From an uncultured Colwellia sp. (lineage in GTDB: Bacteria; Pseudomonadota; Gammaproteobacteria; Enterobacterales; Alteromonadaceae), in contig CAJXQM010000016.1 in the NCBI GenBank assembly GCA_913058145.1, positions 1 to 59,708 of the forward strand: a stretch of 59,708 bases of DNA. Reading direction: 5' to 3'. Below are positions 19,173 to 28,787 of this stretch, piece after piece. The position numbers and the translations under genes are program-made. Each line of letters starts with the position of its first letter. Position 1 is the first letter of the stretch. The notes under the pieces were generated by a model. That model did not search any database. It saw only the letters and a list, made by a program, of their open reading frames with translations, and was not told the DNA's origin.

Positions 19173-20852
19173 TTAACTTATTTTTTTATATCTAATTCTG
19201 TGTGGCTCTGTCGCTGCAGGTCCTAATGTCTTTTTCAACCAAGCTTCATAATCGGTGAAGTTACCCTCATAGAAGTTGATTTGACCTTCATCACGATAAT
19301 CTAAAATATGAGTGGCAATTCTGTCTAAGAACCAACGGTCATGGGAAATAACCATGGCACAACCAGGGAACTCTAACAAAGCTTCTTCAAGCGCACGTAA
19401 TGTTTCAACATCTAGATCATTGGTTGGTTCATCAAGTAGTAATACGTTACCACCTGTTTGCACAAGCTTAGCTAAATGAACGCGGTTACGCTCACCACCA
19501 GATAAGTCACCAATGATCTTTTGTTGATCATTACCTTTAAAGTTAAAACGACTAACATAAGCACGACTTGGAATTTCAAAGTTACCAATTTGTAAAATTT
19601 CATGGCCTTGTGATATTTCTTGGTAAACCGTTTTGCTGTTGTCCATATCATCACGAAACTGATCAACACTGGCAAGCTTAACGGTGTCACCAAGCTCTAC
19701 ATTACCAGAATCTGGTTTTTCAGCACCTGACATTATTTTGAATAGCGTTGATTTACCCGCGCCGTTTGGCCCGATAATACCGACGATAGCACCTTTAGGT
19801 ACGCTAAAGCTTAGGTCATCAATAAGGACTCTATCACCAAACGATTTTGTTAAATTATTAACATCTAAAACTTTATCGCCTAAGCGTGGCCCAGGTGGAA
19901 TATAAAGTTCGTTGGTTTCATTACGTTTTTGATGATCTTGGCTATTAAGCTCTTCAAAACGAGCCATACGGGCCTTGCTTTTTGATTGACGCGCTTTCGG
20001 GTTTGAACGCACCCATTCAAGTTCTTGCTTGATAGTTTTTTGTAGTGCACTTTCACCTTTGCTTTCTTGCGCAAGACGCGCATCTTTTTGTTCTAACCAT
20101 GAAGAATAGTTACCTTCATAAGGAATACCATGCCCTCTATCAAGCTCTAATATCCAGCCAGCGACATTGTCTAAGAAGTATCTATCATGGGTGATAGCTA
20201 CCACAGTGCCAGGGTAGTCATGTAAGAAACGCTCTAACCAAGCAACAGATTCTGCATCTAAATGGTTAGTGGGTTCATCAAGTAATAACATGTCAGGTTT
20301 TTGTAGTAATAAACGACAAAGTGCAACACGACGGCGTTCACCACCACTTAATACTTTAATTACTTGGTCCCATTCAGGTAAACGTAATGCATCAGCAGCA
20401 CGTTCAAGTACGTTATCAATATTATGACCATCGTTGCTATTGATGATATCTTCTAATTCACCTTGCTCTTTTGCTAGCTTATCAAAATCAGCATTCTCTT
20501 CAGCATATTCGTTATACACTTGGTCAAGACGGGCTAAAGCATTTTTAACGGTAGCAACACCTTCTTCAACGATTTCTCTAACTGTCTTCGTTTCGTCAAG
20601 GATTGGTTCTTGCGGTAAATAACCAATGTTAGTGCCAGCTAATGCGGTCGCTTCACCTTCAAATTCTGTATCAAGACCCGCCATAATGCGAAGTAGGGTA
20701 GATTTACCAGAACCGTTTAAACCTAAAACACCTATTTTAACACCAGGAAAAAATGAAAGAGATATGTCTTTTAAAATAGTACGTTTTGGTGGAACTACTT
20801 TAGAAACTCGATTCATCGTCATGATGAATTTATCTGGTAGTGGCTGAGCCAT
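19173..20852 (-). CDS. ettA: Energy-dependent translational throttle protein EttA
   Basis: EttA is a cytoplasmic ABC-F ATPase that binds the ribosomal E site and gates the first elongation steps according to ATP/ADP level. Two nucleotide-binding domains are seen, with Walker A GLNGSGKST and GPNGAGKST, signature LSGGERRR and LSGGERNR, and Walker B LLLDEPTNHLD and LLLDEPTNDLD. They are joined by a charged linker, and the arm motif typical of EttA lies in domain 1. Its 559 residues and its near-continuous likeness to E. coli EttA (555) separate it from Uup and drug-resistance ABC-Fs. Confidence 0.96.
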   Translation of the reverse strand: MAQPLPDKFIMTMNRVSKVVPPKRTILKDISLSFFPGVKIGVLGLNGSGKSTLLRIMAGLDTEFEGEATALAGTNIGYLPQEPILDETKTVREIVEEGVATVKNALARLDQVYNEYAEENADFDKLAKEQGELEDIINSNDGHNIDNVLERAADALRLPEWDQVIKVLSGGERRRVALCRLLLQKPDMLLLDEPTNHLDAESVAWLERFLHDYPGTVVAITHDRYFLDNVAGWILELDRGHGIPYEGNYSSWLEQKDARLAQESKGESALQKTIKQELEWVRSNPKARQSKSKARMARFEELNSQDHQKRNETNELYIPPGPRLGDKVLDVNNLTKSFGDRVLIDDLSFSVPKGAIVGIIGPNGAGKSTLFKIMSGAEKPDSGNVELGDTVKLASVDQFRDDMDNSKTVYQEISQGHEILQIGNFEIPSRAYVSRFNFKGNDQQKIIGDLSGGERNRVHLAKLVQTGGNVLLLDEPTNDLDVETLRALEEALLEFPGCAMVISHDRWFLDRIATHILDYRDEGQINFYEGNFTDYEAWLKKTLGPAATEPHRIRYKKIS

Positions 20853-20976
20853 GTCGATACCTTTTATGGGATTATGAAATTGCTGTTATTGTAGGAGGTT
20901 GAGTGCATGGCAGTCAACGTGACAATCAGTATTTATTAACGCGTAAGTTATTTTGATTTTACTCAGAGTCTTATAT

Positions 20977-22065
20977 TTATGGCGTTATTATTTCATCACC
21001 AGCGATTAAGCCTGAGATTACCGTGACCATGCCATGTTTCTCTTTACCTAACCTAACGAAGCGACGTTGAATTTCACCATTAACATTAAGCCAAACAAAG
21101 TCTAATTGGCCAACGTGTGCGACGCTGTTTGCCGGAATAGTTAACATGGTTTGTTCGCCGGCGGGGATTAACATGCGTGCGTACATGCCAGGTAACAAGT
21201 TTTCATGGTAAGTCATACGGGCTTTAACTAAAAAACTCCGTGAGCCAGTGTTTGCCGCCGGAACTATTTCTTCTATTTCACCGGTAATGATTTTATTCAC
21301 ACTAGGTAATTCAATTTCTATTTTTTGCCCATTTGTTAACGTTAACGCGAGTTGCTCGCGTACGTGTGCCTCTACGCGTAAAGATAATGGATTATATAAT
21401 GATAATAATTTTATTCCAGGCTGAGCTGTGTCGCCTGGCTCAGCAAAACGGTCAACAATGCGTCCATCAATTGGTGCTATTAAGGTGGCATAACTTAAGG
21501 TTGTTTGGGCTTGAGATAACCCTTGTTTAGCTGCAGTTAATTCAGCATGAATTGTTTGATAATTAGTTCGGTTTTTATCTAATTCAAATGCTGAAATTAA
21601 TTTTGTTTTAAATAGCTCAACAGCGCGATCAAGGTTTTGCTTTGACTCTGTATATCGCGCTTGCATGGCATTGACATTTTGTTTGGCTTGTAACACTTGT
21701 GATTGTAAGTCGTTTTGTTCTAATTGAATTAATAGATCACCTTTTTTGACTAGGTTACCTGACCTACCGTTTATTTGTTCAATACGCGCTAAAATTCTAG
21801 CCGAAATAATGGTTGCTTGTTTTGCTTCAAGGCTAGCAGCGACAGGCTCAAATATAGCTTCATTACTGGCCACTACCGTATAGCTATTGTTCTGATTAAT
21901 TATTGCGGCGCTTATTTGATTGTTCGCTTTATCATTTAATGCTGGCGATGTTTTTTCATCAAATGATCCTGCTAGCCATGCCACCATTAACAGCAGAACA
22001 GTTAAGGCGACCACAGGAATAAGTATTTTTTGTGCTGTGCTTTTATCTGCTTTGGTATGAGTCAT
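20977..22065 (-). CDS. RND efflux periplasmic adaptor subunit
   Basis: A membrane-fusion protein linking an RND pump to an outer-membrane channel. It has an N-terminal membrane segment (VALTVLLLMVAWLAGSF, about 16-32), a lipoyl-like domain (INGRSGNLVKKGDLLIQLEQNDL), a coiled-coil hairpin (about 110-190), the second lipoyl half (TLIAPIDGRIVDRFAEPGD) and a beta-barrel domain. The 362 residues are usual. It starts 2 bases after the permease stop, so translation is coupled. No outer-membrane factor gene is present; a shared TolC is likely. Confidence 0.93.
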   Translation of the reverse strand: MTHTKADKSTAQKILIPVVALTVLLLMVAWLAGSFDEKTSPALNDKANNQISAAIINQNNSYTVVASNEAIFEPVAASLEAKQATIISARILARIEQINGRSGNLVKKGDLLIQLEQNDLQSQVLQAKQNVNAMQARYTESKQNLDRAVELFKTKLISAFELDKNRTNYQTIHAELTAAKQGLSQAQTTLSYATLIAPIDGRIVDRFAEPGDTAQPGIKLLSLYNPLSLRVEAHVREQLALTLTNGQKIEIELPSVNKIITGEIEEIVPAANTGSRSFLVKARMTYHENLLPGMYARMLIPAGEQTMLTIPANSVAHVGQLDFVWLNVNGEIQRRFVRLGKEKHGMVTVISGLIAGDEIITP

Positions 22066-22067
22066 GA

Positions 22068-25000
22068 CTATGTCTGCGCCTCAGTTGATTTTCTTATGGA
22101 ATCAGTGGTTATATCTTGTTTATCATCTGCAATGGCTTTATTGGATTGTTCATTGTCAAAAACAAGTAGGTACACAATAGGTACAACAAGTAGTGTAAAT
22201 ATAGTTGAAGAAATGATGCCAAATATAATGGCAATAGCTAAACCGCTGAATACGGGATCGAGGGTGATAATTAAATTGCCTAATAAGGTGGTGCCTGCAG
22301 TCAATAGAACAGGCCGCATACGTACCGCGCCAGCTTGAATTAATGCTTCTTTAATTGGCTCGCCTCTATCACGTGCTTGGGTAATAAATTCAATTAAAAT
22401 CAATGAATTTCTAACCACTATACCTGCTAGCGCAATCATGCCTATCATGGCGGTTGCGGTAAATAATACGGGGTCAGGAGCATTCGCTATTTCACGTTCA
22501 CCAAATTGATTGAGTAAAAAGAACCCCGGCATAATACCAATTACTGTTAAGGGTATTGCTGACATTATAATGCCAGATAATGCTGCTGAGCCAGTTTGAA
22601 TTCTAAGAACCAAGAAAATAGCAGTGAGTGCAAAGGCGAAAGCAATCCCCATGTCAATAAAGACCCGTAAGGTAATACTCCATTCTCCTTCACCACTCCA
22701 AGATAATGTGATGTTGTCGGGGAGTTGCCATAGTTGACTGCCGCCACTGGTTAAAAAAGTTCGCTTAGTCCAATCATTTGGCTCTGTTGTTGTGTTGTTA
22801 TTACTGATGTTGTTGTCGATAATACTAGCGCTTTGTAAGTCACTACCGACATCAGCGATGATAGCCGCAGGTGTTCTTCCTGAAATATCAGCGGTTACAT
22901 AGACCACGGGTTTTAAGTCTTTATGAAAGATAGGTTTATCATTTACTTGTTGTTCGAATTGACCTAGTTCGCCTAATGAAACAAGCGACTGTGGTGCTAT
23001 GTCAATACCTTGAGGCGTGGTGCTTTGCACAATACCTGCTTGTCCCTTGATGGTTAAGCGGTAAAAATCAGCAAGCGTTTCTCGTTGTTCAATCGGTAAT
23101 TTTACCTTAATTGCGAGTGGTGATGCTTCATCATCGACATGCAGGTAACCAGCTACTTTTCCGGTATTAGCAACGGCTAGTACTTGGTTGATATTCGCTG
23201 TAGAAATACCCGATAAAGCGGCTTTGATTTTATCACTAACGAAGCGAAATTTTGGCTGGTCATTACCAACGGTAGAATCAACTTCAACAACATGGGGCTC
23301 TAGTTTTAATCTATGCTCAACAATGCTTGCTGCTTGTTGTAATTCACTGTACTGCGTAAATTCATCACCATAAAGTTCGGCAACCAATGTGCTGAGCACC
23401 GGTGGACCAGGTGGTACTTCCACTACTTTAATCTTTACGCCGTTAGTGCTAAGAGCAGCTAAGTGTTGTCTTAATCTTAATACGATGGCATGTGATTGAT
23501 GTTCACGTGCTGTTTTATCCAATAAAATTATGCGTAAGTCAGCCATATGAGGTGCTTGACGCTGATAATATTGGCGAACCATACCGTTGAAATCTATCGG
23601 TGATGGCGTTCCTACATAGCTTGCTATTGCTTTAATTTCTGGTAGTTGCTGTGCTTTATTTGATATTGTTTTTGCCATTGCTGCCGTTTGTTCTAACGTG
23701 GCATTTTCTGGCATATCGATAATAACTTGCAGCTCATTTTTATTATCAAAAGGTAATAACTTTAATGGTACAAGGCGCATAACAGGCAACATGGCGGCAA
23801 CAATAAACAAGACTAATACCACCCAAAGAACAAACTTACCTTTTTTTCTATTCTCTAATAAGGGGGTTAGCATTCGACGATAAAATTGGCTGAAGCCTTG
23901 GCTTTTCTCACTCTCTTCATCAACTTCTGCCGCTGATTTCGGTTTGATTAATTTTGATGCTAACCAAGGGGTCACTAAAAAAGCGACTAAGGTAGAGCTG
24001 ATCACACTTAAAGGAACATTAAATGCCATGGGCGCCATGTAAGGTCCCATCATGCCGGTTATATAGGCGAGGGGAATAAAGGCTAATACAATGGTTAAGG
24101 TAGACATTAATAATGGCACTCTAATTTCATTGATAGCAGCCACTATTTTGTCTTGCAAAGTACCACGTTTATTTTTCAAATAGCGTTCAATGTTGTCAAC
24201 ACCGGTAATAGGATCGTCAACTAATAAACCTAGAGATAAAATGAGTGCGAATAAGGTGACACGATTAATCGTGTAGCCAAAAGCTAAATCTAATGACAAG
24301 GTAATGCCATAACAAATAGGTACAGCTAAGCCAACTACAACAGCGGATCGCCAGCCTAAAAACACGGCAATAAACACCACCACGGTAAATACAGCAAAGG
24401 CTAAGCTAGTGGTGAGGTTATTTACTTTTTCATTCGCTGTTTCACCATAATCACGTAATACTTCTACCTGAACATTTTGTGGAAAAATGGATTGCTGTAA
24501 TACGGCTATTTTATCGTGTACCGCTTGGGCGACGGTAACGGCATTACTACCCGGTTGTTTGGCAACACTGATCGTAACCATGGGATGATCGCCATTATTA
24601 CTTGAAGAGCTATTTAAATAGTGCTTTTGTTGATGGCCATTAGCAAAATCAATCCAGGTATAGCTACTTTGTTCAGCGGGGCCGTCGGTAATATTTGCGA
24701 TGTCTTTTAATAAAATGACACTGCCATCAATAACATTAATAGGGGTGTTTTTTAAGGTCGCTATATCACGAAATACATCACCACTTTCTAGACGAAAAGA
24801 CTGATTCTCTAAGGCAAGGTTGCCATGAAACTGTAAAGTATTAGATGCTTGAATTGCATTTAATACATCTGCGATAGCGACTGCACGCGCGGTCATTTGT
24901 TCTGGATCTATGTTAACTTGTATTTCTCTTGAACGACCACCGACTATATTCACCTCACTGGTATTATCGATGGCCTGTAAAAAGGTTGATACTTCTTCAG

Positions 25001-25499
25001 CTAAACGGCGTAAGCCATAGTCATCTACGGTGGAACTATCACTGCTCCATAAACCCAGCATAACAATAGGCACATCATCCACTTCTATTGGTTGTACACG
25101 CCAATTAGTGACAATAGCGGGGATTCTATCCGTATTAGAATGAAGCTTGTTGTAGGTATTTAGTAAGGCGTTTTCACGGTTTTCTCCCACGTAAAACCTC
25201 AGGGTTACTACGGTTTGACTGTTATTGGTAACGGAGTAAACATGCTCAACGCCATTTACCTGTGCTAGCAGTTTTTCTAAGGGAGTGGTAACTAAACGTT
25301 CTACTTGTTGCACATTAACGCCTTCAGCGTTAACTACAACATCAATCATAGGAACCACTATTTGTGGCTCCTCTTCTCGTGGCGTGTAATTGAGTGCCAT
25401 CATGCCTGCTAGCATAGATAAGACTAAAATAACAAAGGGCAGTTTGCTTGCTAAAACACTGCTGATTAATTTTGCAGTAAAGTTTATTGGAGTCTGCAT
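22068..25499 (-). CDS. RND efflux permease, HAE1-like (linked to sulfur genes)
   Basis: A 1143-residue proton-driven inner-membrane pump with the RND plan: two halves, each with a helix, a large periplasmic loop and five more helices. The proton-relay pair is present in TM4 (GLLVDDPITGVDNIERYL). It opens LASKLPFVILVLSMLAGMMALNYTPREEEPQI. Residues do not fit the heavy-metal CzcA/CusA signature well, so an organic or small sulfur-containing substrate is more likely. It is cotranscribed behind a two-cysteine ArsR repressor and faces YgaP-like and rhodanese genes, which ties it to reactive-sulfur stress. Substrate is unknown. Confidence 0.92.
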   Translation of the reverse strand: MQTPINFTAKLISSVLASKLPFVILVLSMLAGMMALNYTPREEEPQIVVPMIDVVVNAEGVNVQQVERLVTTPLEKLLAQVNGVEHVYSVTNNSQTVVTLRFYVGENRENALLNTYNKLHSNTDRIPAIVTNWRVQPIEVDDVPIVMLGLWSSDSSTVDDYGLRRLAEEVSTFLQAIDNTSEVNIVGGRSREIQVNIDPEQMTARAVAIADVLNAIQASNTLQFHGNLALENQSFRLESGDVFRDIATLKNTPINVIDGSVILLKDIANITDGPAEQSSYTWIDFANGHQQKHYLNSSSSNNGDHPMVTISVAKQPGSNAVTVAQAVHDKIAVLQQSIFPQNVQVEVLRDYGETANEKVNNLTTSLAFAVFTVVVFIAVFLGWRSAVVVGLAVPICYGITLSLDLAFGYTINRVTLFALILSLGLLVDDPITGVDNIERYLKNKRGTLQDKIVAAINEIRVPLLMSTLTIVLAFIPLAYITGMMGPYMAPMAFNVPLSVISSTLVAFLVTPWLASKLIKPKSAAEVDEESEKSQGFSQFYRRMLTPLLENRKKGKFVLWVVLVLFIVAAMLPVMRLVPLKLLPFDNKNELQVIIDMPENATLEQTAAMAKTISNKAQQLPEIKAIASYVGTPSPIDFNGMVRQYYQRQAPHMADLRIILLDKTAREHQSHAIVLRLRQHLAALSTNGVKIKVVEVPPGPPVLSTLVAELYGDEFTQYSELQQAASIVEHRLKLEPHVVEVDSTVGNDQPKFRFVSDKIKAALSGISTANINQVLAVANTGKVAGYLHVDDEASPLAIKVKLPIEQRETLADFYRLTIKGQAGIVQSTTPQGIDIAPQSLVSLGELGQFEQQVNDKPIFHKDLKPVVYVTADISGRTPAAIIADVGSDLQSASIIDNNISNNNTTTEPNDWTKRTFLTSGGSQLWQLPDNITLSWSGEGEWSITLRVFIDMGIAFAFALTAIFLVLRIQTGSAALSGIIMSAIPLTVIGIMPGFFLLNQFGEREIANAPDPVLFTATAMIGMIALAGIVVRNSLILIEFITQARDRGEPIKEALIQAGAVRMRPVLLTAGTTLLGNLIITLDPVFSGLAIAIIFGIISSTIFTLLVVPIVYLLVFDNEQSNKAIADDKQDITTDSIRKSTEAQT

Positions 25500-25580
25500 A
25501 ATCAGTTAAGAGTCCTGTAAGTGTGGATTATGAGTTAATACCGTAATGGAAAAGCCGCAATCTAATTACAGTTAAATAGT

Positions 25581-25886
25581 TTAAATATCTTCACAAAACT
25601 GTTGTTGTAATATTTCTAATAAATGCTGTATTTTTGGATTAGAAATTCGATAGAAAATAGTTTGTGATTCACGCCTTGTTGTTACTATTTCGCTTTCCCT
25701 TAGTTTAGCTAAATGTTGGGAAAGTGCCGATTGTGATAGATCAACCTGTTCATTTAAATCGCCAACAGTAAGTTCTTCGTGTGCTAATGAACATAAAATT
25801 ATTAAACGGTAGGGATTAGCTAATTGCTTTAAAATATCGGCAACCTGTTGAGCATTTTCTAGTAATTTAGTTTTATCACTTGTCAT
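25581..25886 (-). CDS. ArsR-family repressor of the BigR/SqrR/YgaV type
   Basis: A small winged-helix repressor (101 residues from ATG at 25886; a TTG four codons upstream is less likely). The recognition helix is DLSQSALSQHLAKLRES. It has exactly two cysteines, C32 (RLIILCSLAHEE) and C98 (QQQFCED), 66 residues apart, the same spacing I recall for the persulfide-sensing pair in BigR (C42/C108) and SqrR (C41/C107). No arsenic- or zinc-site motif is seen. It likely derepresses the RND genes behind it and the divergent ygaP-like/rhodanese genes when a tetrasulfide bridge forms. Confidence 0.88.
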   Translation of the reverse strand: MTSDKTKLLENAQQVADILKQLANPYRLIILCSLAHEELTVGDLNEQVDLSQSALSQHLAKLRESEIVTTRRESQTIFYRISNPKIQHLLEILQQQFCEDI

Positions 25887-25988
25887 AAAAAGCACCAAAA
25901 TAGTTATTGATATTTAAGTTTACTATTGAACTTTAAATTAGTAAAGGCTAATATATTAAATAAGAAAAAGATAAATTAGAATCTGTTA

Positions 25989-26000
25989 AATTAGCTAATT
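25989..26000. promoter_or_regulatory. Candidate ArsR operator palindrome
   Basis: AATTAGCTAATT is a perfect 12-bp palindrome in the divergent spacer between the ArsR-type gene and the YgaP-like gene, followed by a further AGCAATT. The whole spacer is very AT-rich, so chance palindromes are likely. Confidence 0.3.
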
Positions 26001-26047
26001 AGCAATTGTGTTTAATTAGTTCACAGAGATCAGCTTGGAGAATAGTT

Positions 26048-26257
26048 ATGACAATTAATGAAGCACTTCGTTTGGTTGCAGGTATTATGATTTTAATATC
26101 ATTGTTACTTACTCAATTTCACTCACAGAATTGGGTCTGGTTTACTGCATTCATTGGCGTTAATCTACTGCAATCATCGTTTACTAAATGGTGCTTAATG
26201 ATGACGATATTGAAAAAACTTGGTTTAAAGGATGGTAAAGCCAGCTGTAGTGATTAG
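26048..26257 (+). CDS. YgaP-like membrane-domain protein (DUF2892)
   Basis: A 69-residue protein with two short membrane helices (ALRLVAGIMILISLLLT and NWVWFTAFIGVNLLQSSF) and a basic tail. It matches the membrane half of E. coli YgaP; there it is fused to a rhodanese domain, here the rhodanese is the next gene. The start is ATG 26048, 7 bases after GGAG (26037-26040); a TTG at 26006 opens a longer frame but lacks support. It is divergent from the two-cysteine ArsR gene. Confidence 0.85.
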   Translation: MTINEALRLVAGIMILISLLLTQFHSQNWVWFTAFIGVNLLQSSFTKWCLMMTILKKLGLKDGKASCSD

Positions 26258-26312
26258 TAAAGCGCTATGTGTTATTAAATGTAAAGTGAATAAAAATAAT
26301 TAAGGACTCACT

Positions 26313-26657
26313 ATGTTGAAAACGATACCTGAATTGATAGCTCATGCGAGGCAGTCACTTAATACGATAACGGCAGAAGATGCTGCTATTAAATGCAAGG
26401 CTGAAAATGGCCTTATCATTGATGTGAGAGAGCCGACTGAATTTTCTGAAAAAGCGGGTGAAAATACGATCAACATTCCTCGTGGTTTGTTAGAAATGAA
26501 AATGCTACAAATGTATCCTGATGAAAATTTAGCTATTTTTATTCATTGCGCTACAGGTGCTAGAGCGACCTTTGCTGCGGAGCAATTAACACGTGTTGGT
26601 TACAAAAATGTTTGGGTAGTTACATCTATGTTAGATGACGTTTGTTGTGTGTTTTAA
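26313..26657 (+). CDS. Rhodanese-domain sulfurtransferase
   Basis: A single-domain rhodanese of 114 residues that would carry sulfur as a cysteine persulfide. Features are LIIDVREPTEFSEK (about 34-47) and the active-site loop HCATGARA with C79 and R84. The CxxxxR loop has a usual six-residue length for persulfide transfer. It ends in an unusual CCVF with two extra cysteines that might act as a resolving pair. It is 55 bases after the YgaP-like gene, so the two together equal one split YgaP. Confidence 0.9.
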   Translation: MLKTIPELIAHARQSLNTITAEDAAIKCKAENGLIIDVREPTEFSEKAGENTINIPRGLLEMKMLQMYPDENLAIFIHCATGARATFAAEQLTRVGYKNVWVVTSMLDDVCCVF

Positions 26658-26716
26658 TCGATAATTTCTAATTAATTGGTTTGCTTAACTATTAGAAATA
26701 TTAGGCACTAATTTGT

Positions 26717-26753
26717 AACGAAGCCATCATGTTAAACATATGATGGCTTCGTT
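26717..26753. terminator. Bidirectional terminator between rhodanese gene and lysA
   Basis: A perfect 14-bp stem (26717-26730 and 26740-26753, core GAAGCCATCAT) with a 9-base loop lies between the convergent genes. Confidence 0.75.
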
Positions 26754-26782
26754 ATTTCGTGATGTTTGCGGTTCTTTATTTT

Positions 26783-28045
26783 TTAAACCCAACTTGGTAC
26801 TGAATCAGCATTAATGACTTCTTCGTAGGTTGGACGAGCTCTAACAACAGCAAATTTATTATCTTTTACCATAATTTCAGGCGCTAACATTCTGGTGTTA
26901 TAAGTAGACGCCATTACTGCCCCATAAGCACCACAGCTCATAATGGCAATTAAATCACCTGATTTTGATTCATTGACTTGGCGGTTTTTAGAGAAAGTGT
27001 CGCCAGTTTCACAAACCGGACCAACAACGTCATAAATTTTCTGTGATGTTTTTGTTGTATCTACCGCGAGTATTTCGTGATGAGCATCATACATACTTGG
27101 ACGAATTAAATCGTTCATACCCGCATCTAACATTAAAAATTGGCGCTCTTCACCCGTTTTAACTAAGACTACGCTCGACACTAAAATACCGGCATTCCCT
27201 AATAAAGAGCGACCGGGTTCAATGATTATTTTGCAGGCTAAATGGCCTAATTGTGCTTTGGCAACCGCAGCGTATTCTTGTTTACTTGGGATGACTTCAT
27301 CACGGTAAGTAATTCCTAAACCACCACCAATATCGATAACGCTAATTTTATGGCCATCTTCTGTAAGATCAGTGACTAATTGGGCAATACGTTTATAGGC
27401 TTCTTCAAAGGGGGCAAGTTGGGTTAGTTGCGAGCCAATATGCACATCAACACCTTGAACTTTTATATTAGGTAACGACGCTGCTTGTTTATAAGCGAGT
27501 CGAGCTTTACTTATCGGCACGCCAAATTTATTTTCAGCTTTACCCGTCGATATTTTTGCGTGCGTGTTCGCGCAAACGTCAGGATTTATCCGAAAAGCAA
27601 TGGCCGCAGTTGTGTTTAACCGCGTAGCAACTTGGCTAATGAGTTCAAGTTCAGGCTCAGACTCTACATTAAATTGAAAAATACCTTGGTTTAATGCGTA
27701 AGCTATTTCTGATTCAACTTTAGCAACCCCAGAATAAACTATTTTGTTTGCGGGAATTCCAGCAGCGCGAGCGCGGCGAATTTCACCTTCTGAGACTACG
27801 TCGGCACCTGAACCTAATTTGGCTAAAGTAGATAGCACTGCTTGGTTACCATTTGCTTTTACGGCATAGCAAATTAGCGTATTTTGTTCACTGAAAGCTT
27901 GCTGATAGTCTTGAAAATTTTGAGTTATAGCGGTATTTGAGTAACAATAAAAAGGTGTACCTACTTGCTTTGCTATATCGCTAATAGCCACGTTTTCAGC
28001 AAACATTTTGCTGTTAATATACGGAAAGTGTTTTTGAATGGTCAT
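26783..28045 (-). CDS. lysA: Diaminopimelate decarboxylase
   Basis: LysA decarboxylates meso-diaminopimelate to lysine, the final step of lysine synthesis, using pyridoxal phosphate. The Schiff-base lysine is K63 in CYAVKANGNQ. Further motifs are VDVHIGSQLT, the phosphate-binding DIGGGLGITY, the GRSLLGNAG segment and the substrate Cys in GPVCETGDTF. It has 420 residues. It stands alone: dapF, often its partner, is not here. Confidence 0.96.
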   Translation of the reverse strand: MTIQKHFPYINSKMFAENVAISDIAKQVGTPFYCYSNTAITQNFQDYQQAFSEQNTLICYAVKANGNQAVLSTLAKLGSGADVVSEGEIRRARAAGIPANKIVYSGVAKVESEIAYALNQGIFQFNVESEPELELISQVATRLNTTAAIAFRINPDVCANTHAKISTGKAENKFGVPISKARLAYKQAASLPNIKVQGVDVHIGSQLTQLAPFEEAYKRIAQLVTDLTEDGHKISVIDIGGGLGITYRDEVIPSKQEYAAVAKAQLGHLACKIIIEPGRSLLGNAGILVSSVVLVKTGEERQFLMLDAGMNDLIRPSMYDAHHEILAVDTTKTSQKIYDVVGPVCETGDTFSKNRQVNESKSGDLIAIMSCGAYGAVMASTYNTRMLAPEIMVKDNKFAVVRARPTYEEVINADSVPSWV

Positions 28046-28146
28046 GTGCTTAGTCTTTTTTACAGAGTGAACTTCTAAGTGTGAATAATCTATTCTAATC
28101 TTTATTGCTATTTTTTACGTTAAATTTTTTCCTAAAATGAAATTAC

Positions 28147-28683
28147 TTATTCGTTTAACAATGACAGCGCAGTTTGTAACTTATCGTGTAACTCAGGATT
28201 AGTTAATGCTTGTTTTTCGCTATCAAAATTATCATAAAAATTAGGGATAGAGACACTTGCTTTAACATCACCAGCAAAATAAGATGCGGATTTTGTTGCT
28301 ACGGCCAATACTGTGCCTGCGCCACCAGGGCCAGGCGATGTTGCTAATAATACCATGGGTTTGTTTTGGTAAAGCTTCTTATCAATACGAGAAGCCCAAT
28401 CAAAAAGGTTTTTATAAGCAGCGGTATAATAACCATTATGCTCAGCAAAAGAGATAATGATGGCATCTGCTTGACCTAGTTTGGCGAAAAAATCTAATGC
28501 TTGTTGTGGTTGGCCTAGCACTTCTTCCTTGTCTTGGCTAAATAATGGCATTTCATAGTCATTAATATCTAAAATCTCTACTTCAACACCATCAGTATGT
28601 TTAACTTGTGATGCCGCATAAGTGGCAAGTTGCTTATTGATTGATTTTGAACTGCTACTTGCAGCAAAGGCTAATAATTTCAT
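28147..28683 (-). CDS. NADPH-dependent FMN reductase-family flavoprotein
   Basis: A 178-residue flavodoxin-like protein of the NADPH-dependent FMN reductase/quinone reductase family (relatives: ChrR, YieF, SsuE-like). The phosphate loop is FAASSSSKSINKQLA at the N-terminus, and the ATSPGPGGAGTVL and SFAEHNGYYTAAYKNLFDW segments line the flavin site. It probably reduces FMN, quinones or azo/nitro compounds. It has no obvious operon partner. Confidence 0.88.
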   Translation of the reverse strand: MKLLAFAASSSSKSINKQLATYAASQVKHTDGVEVEILDINDYEMPLFSQDKEEVLGQPQQALDFFAKLGQADAIIISFAEHNGYYTAAYKNLFDWASRIDKKLYQNKPMVLLATSPGPGGAGTVLAVATKSASYFAGDVKASVSIPNFYDNFDSEKQALTNPELHDKLQTALSLLNE

Positions 28684-28787
28684 GAGGTGCTTCCGTTAAT
28701 GTAGGTAAGTATATATTTAATTAAGAGAGTAAAAAGCATTTATCACTTAAAGTTAAGTGTTTTATCTATTTAATGGTTGAGGATGTG

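Noticed and set aside
20977..25499. RND pair as a CusAB/CzcAB heavy-metal pump
   Set aside because: The permease lacks clear metal-binding Met or acidic clusters and its regulator lacks a metal site; the sulfur context fits better.
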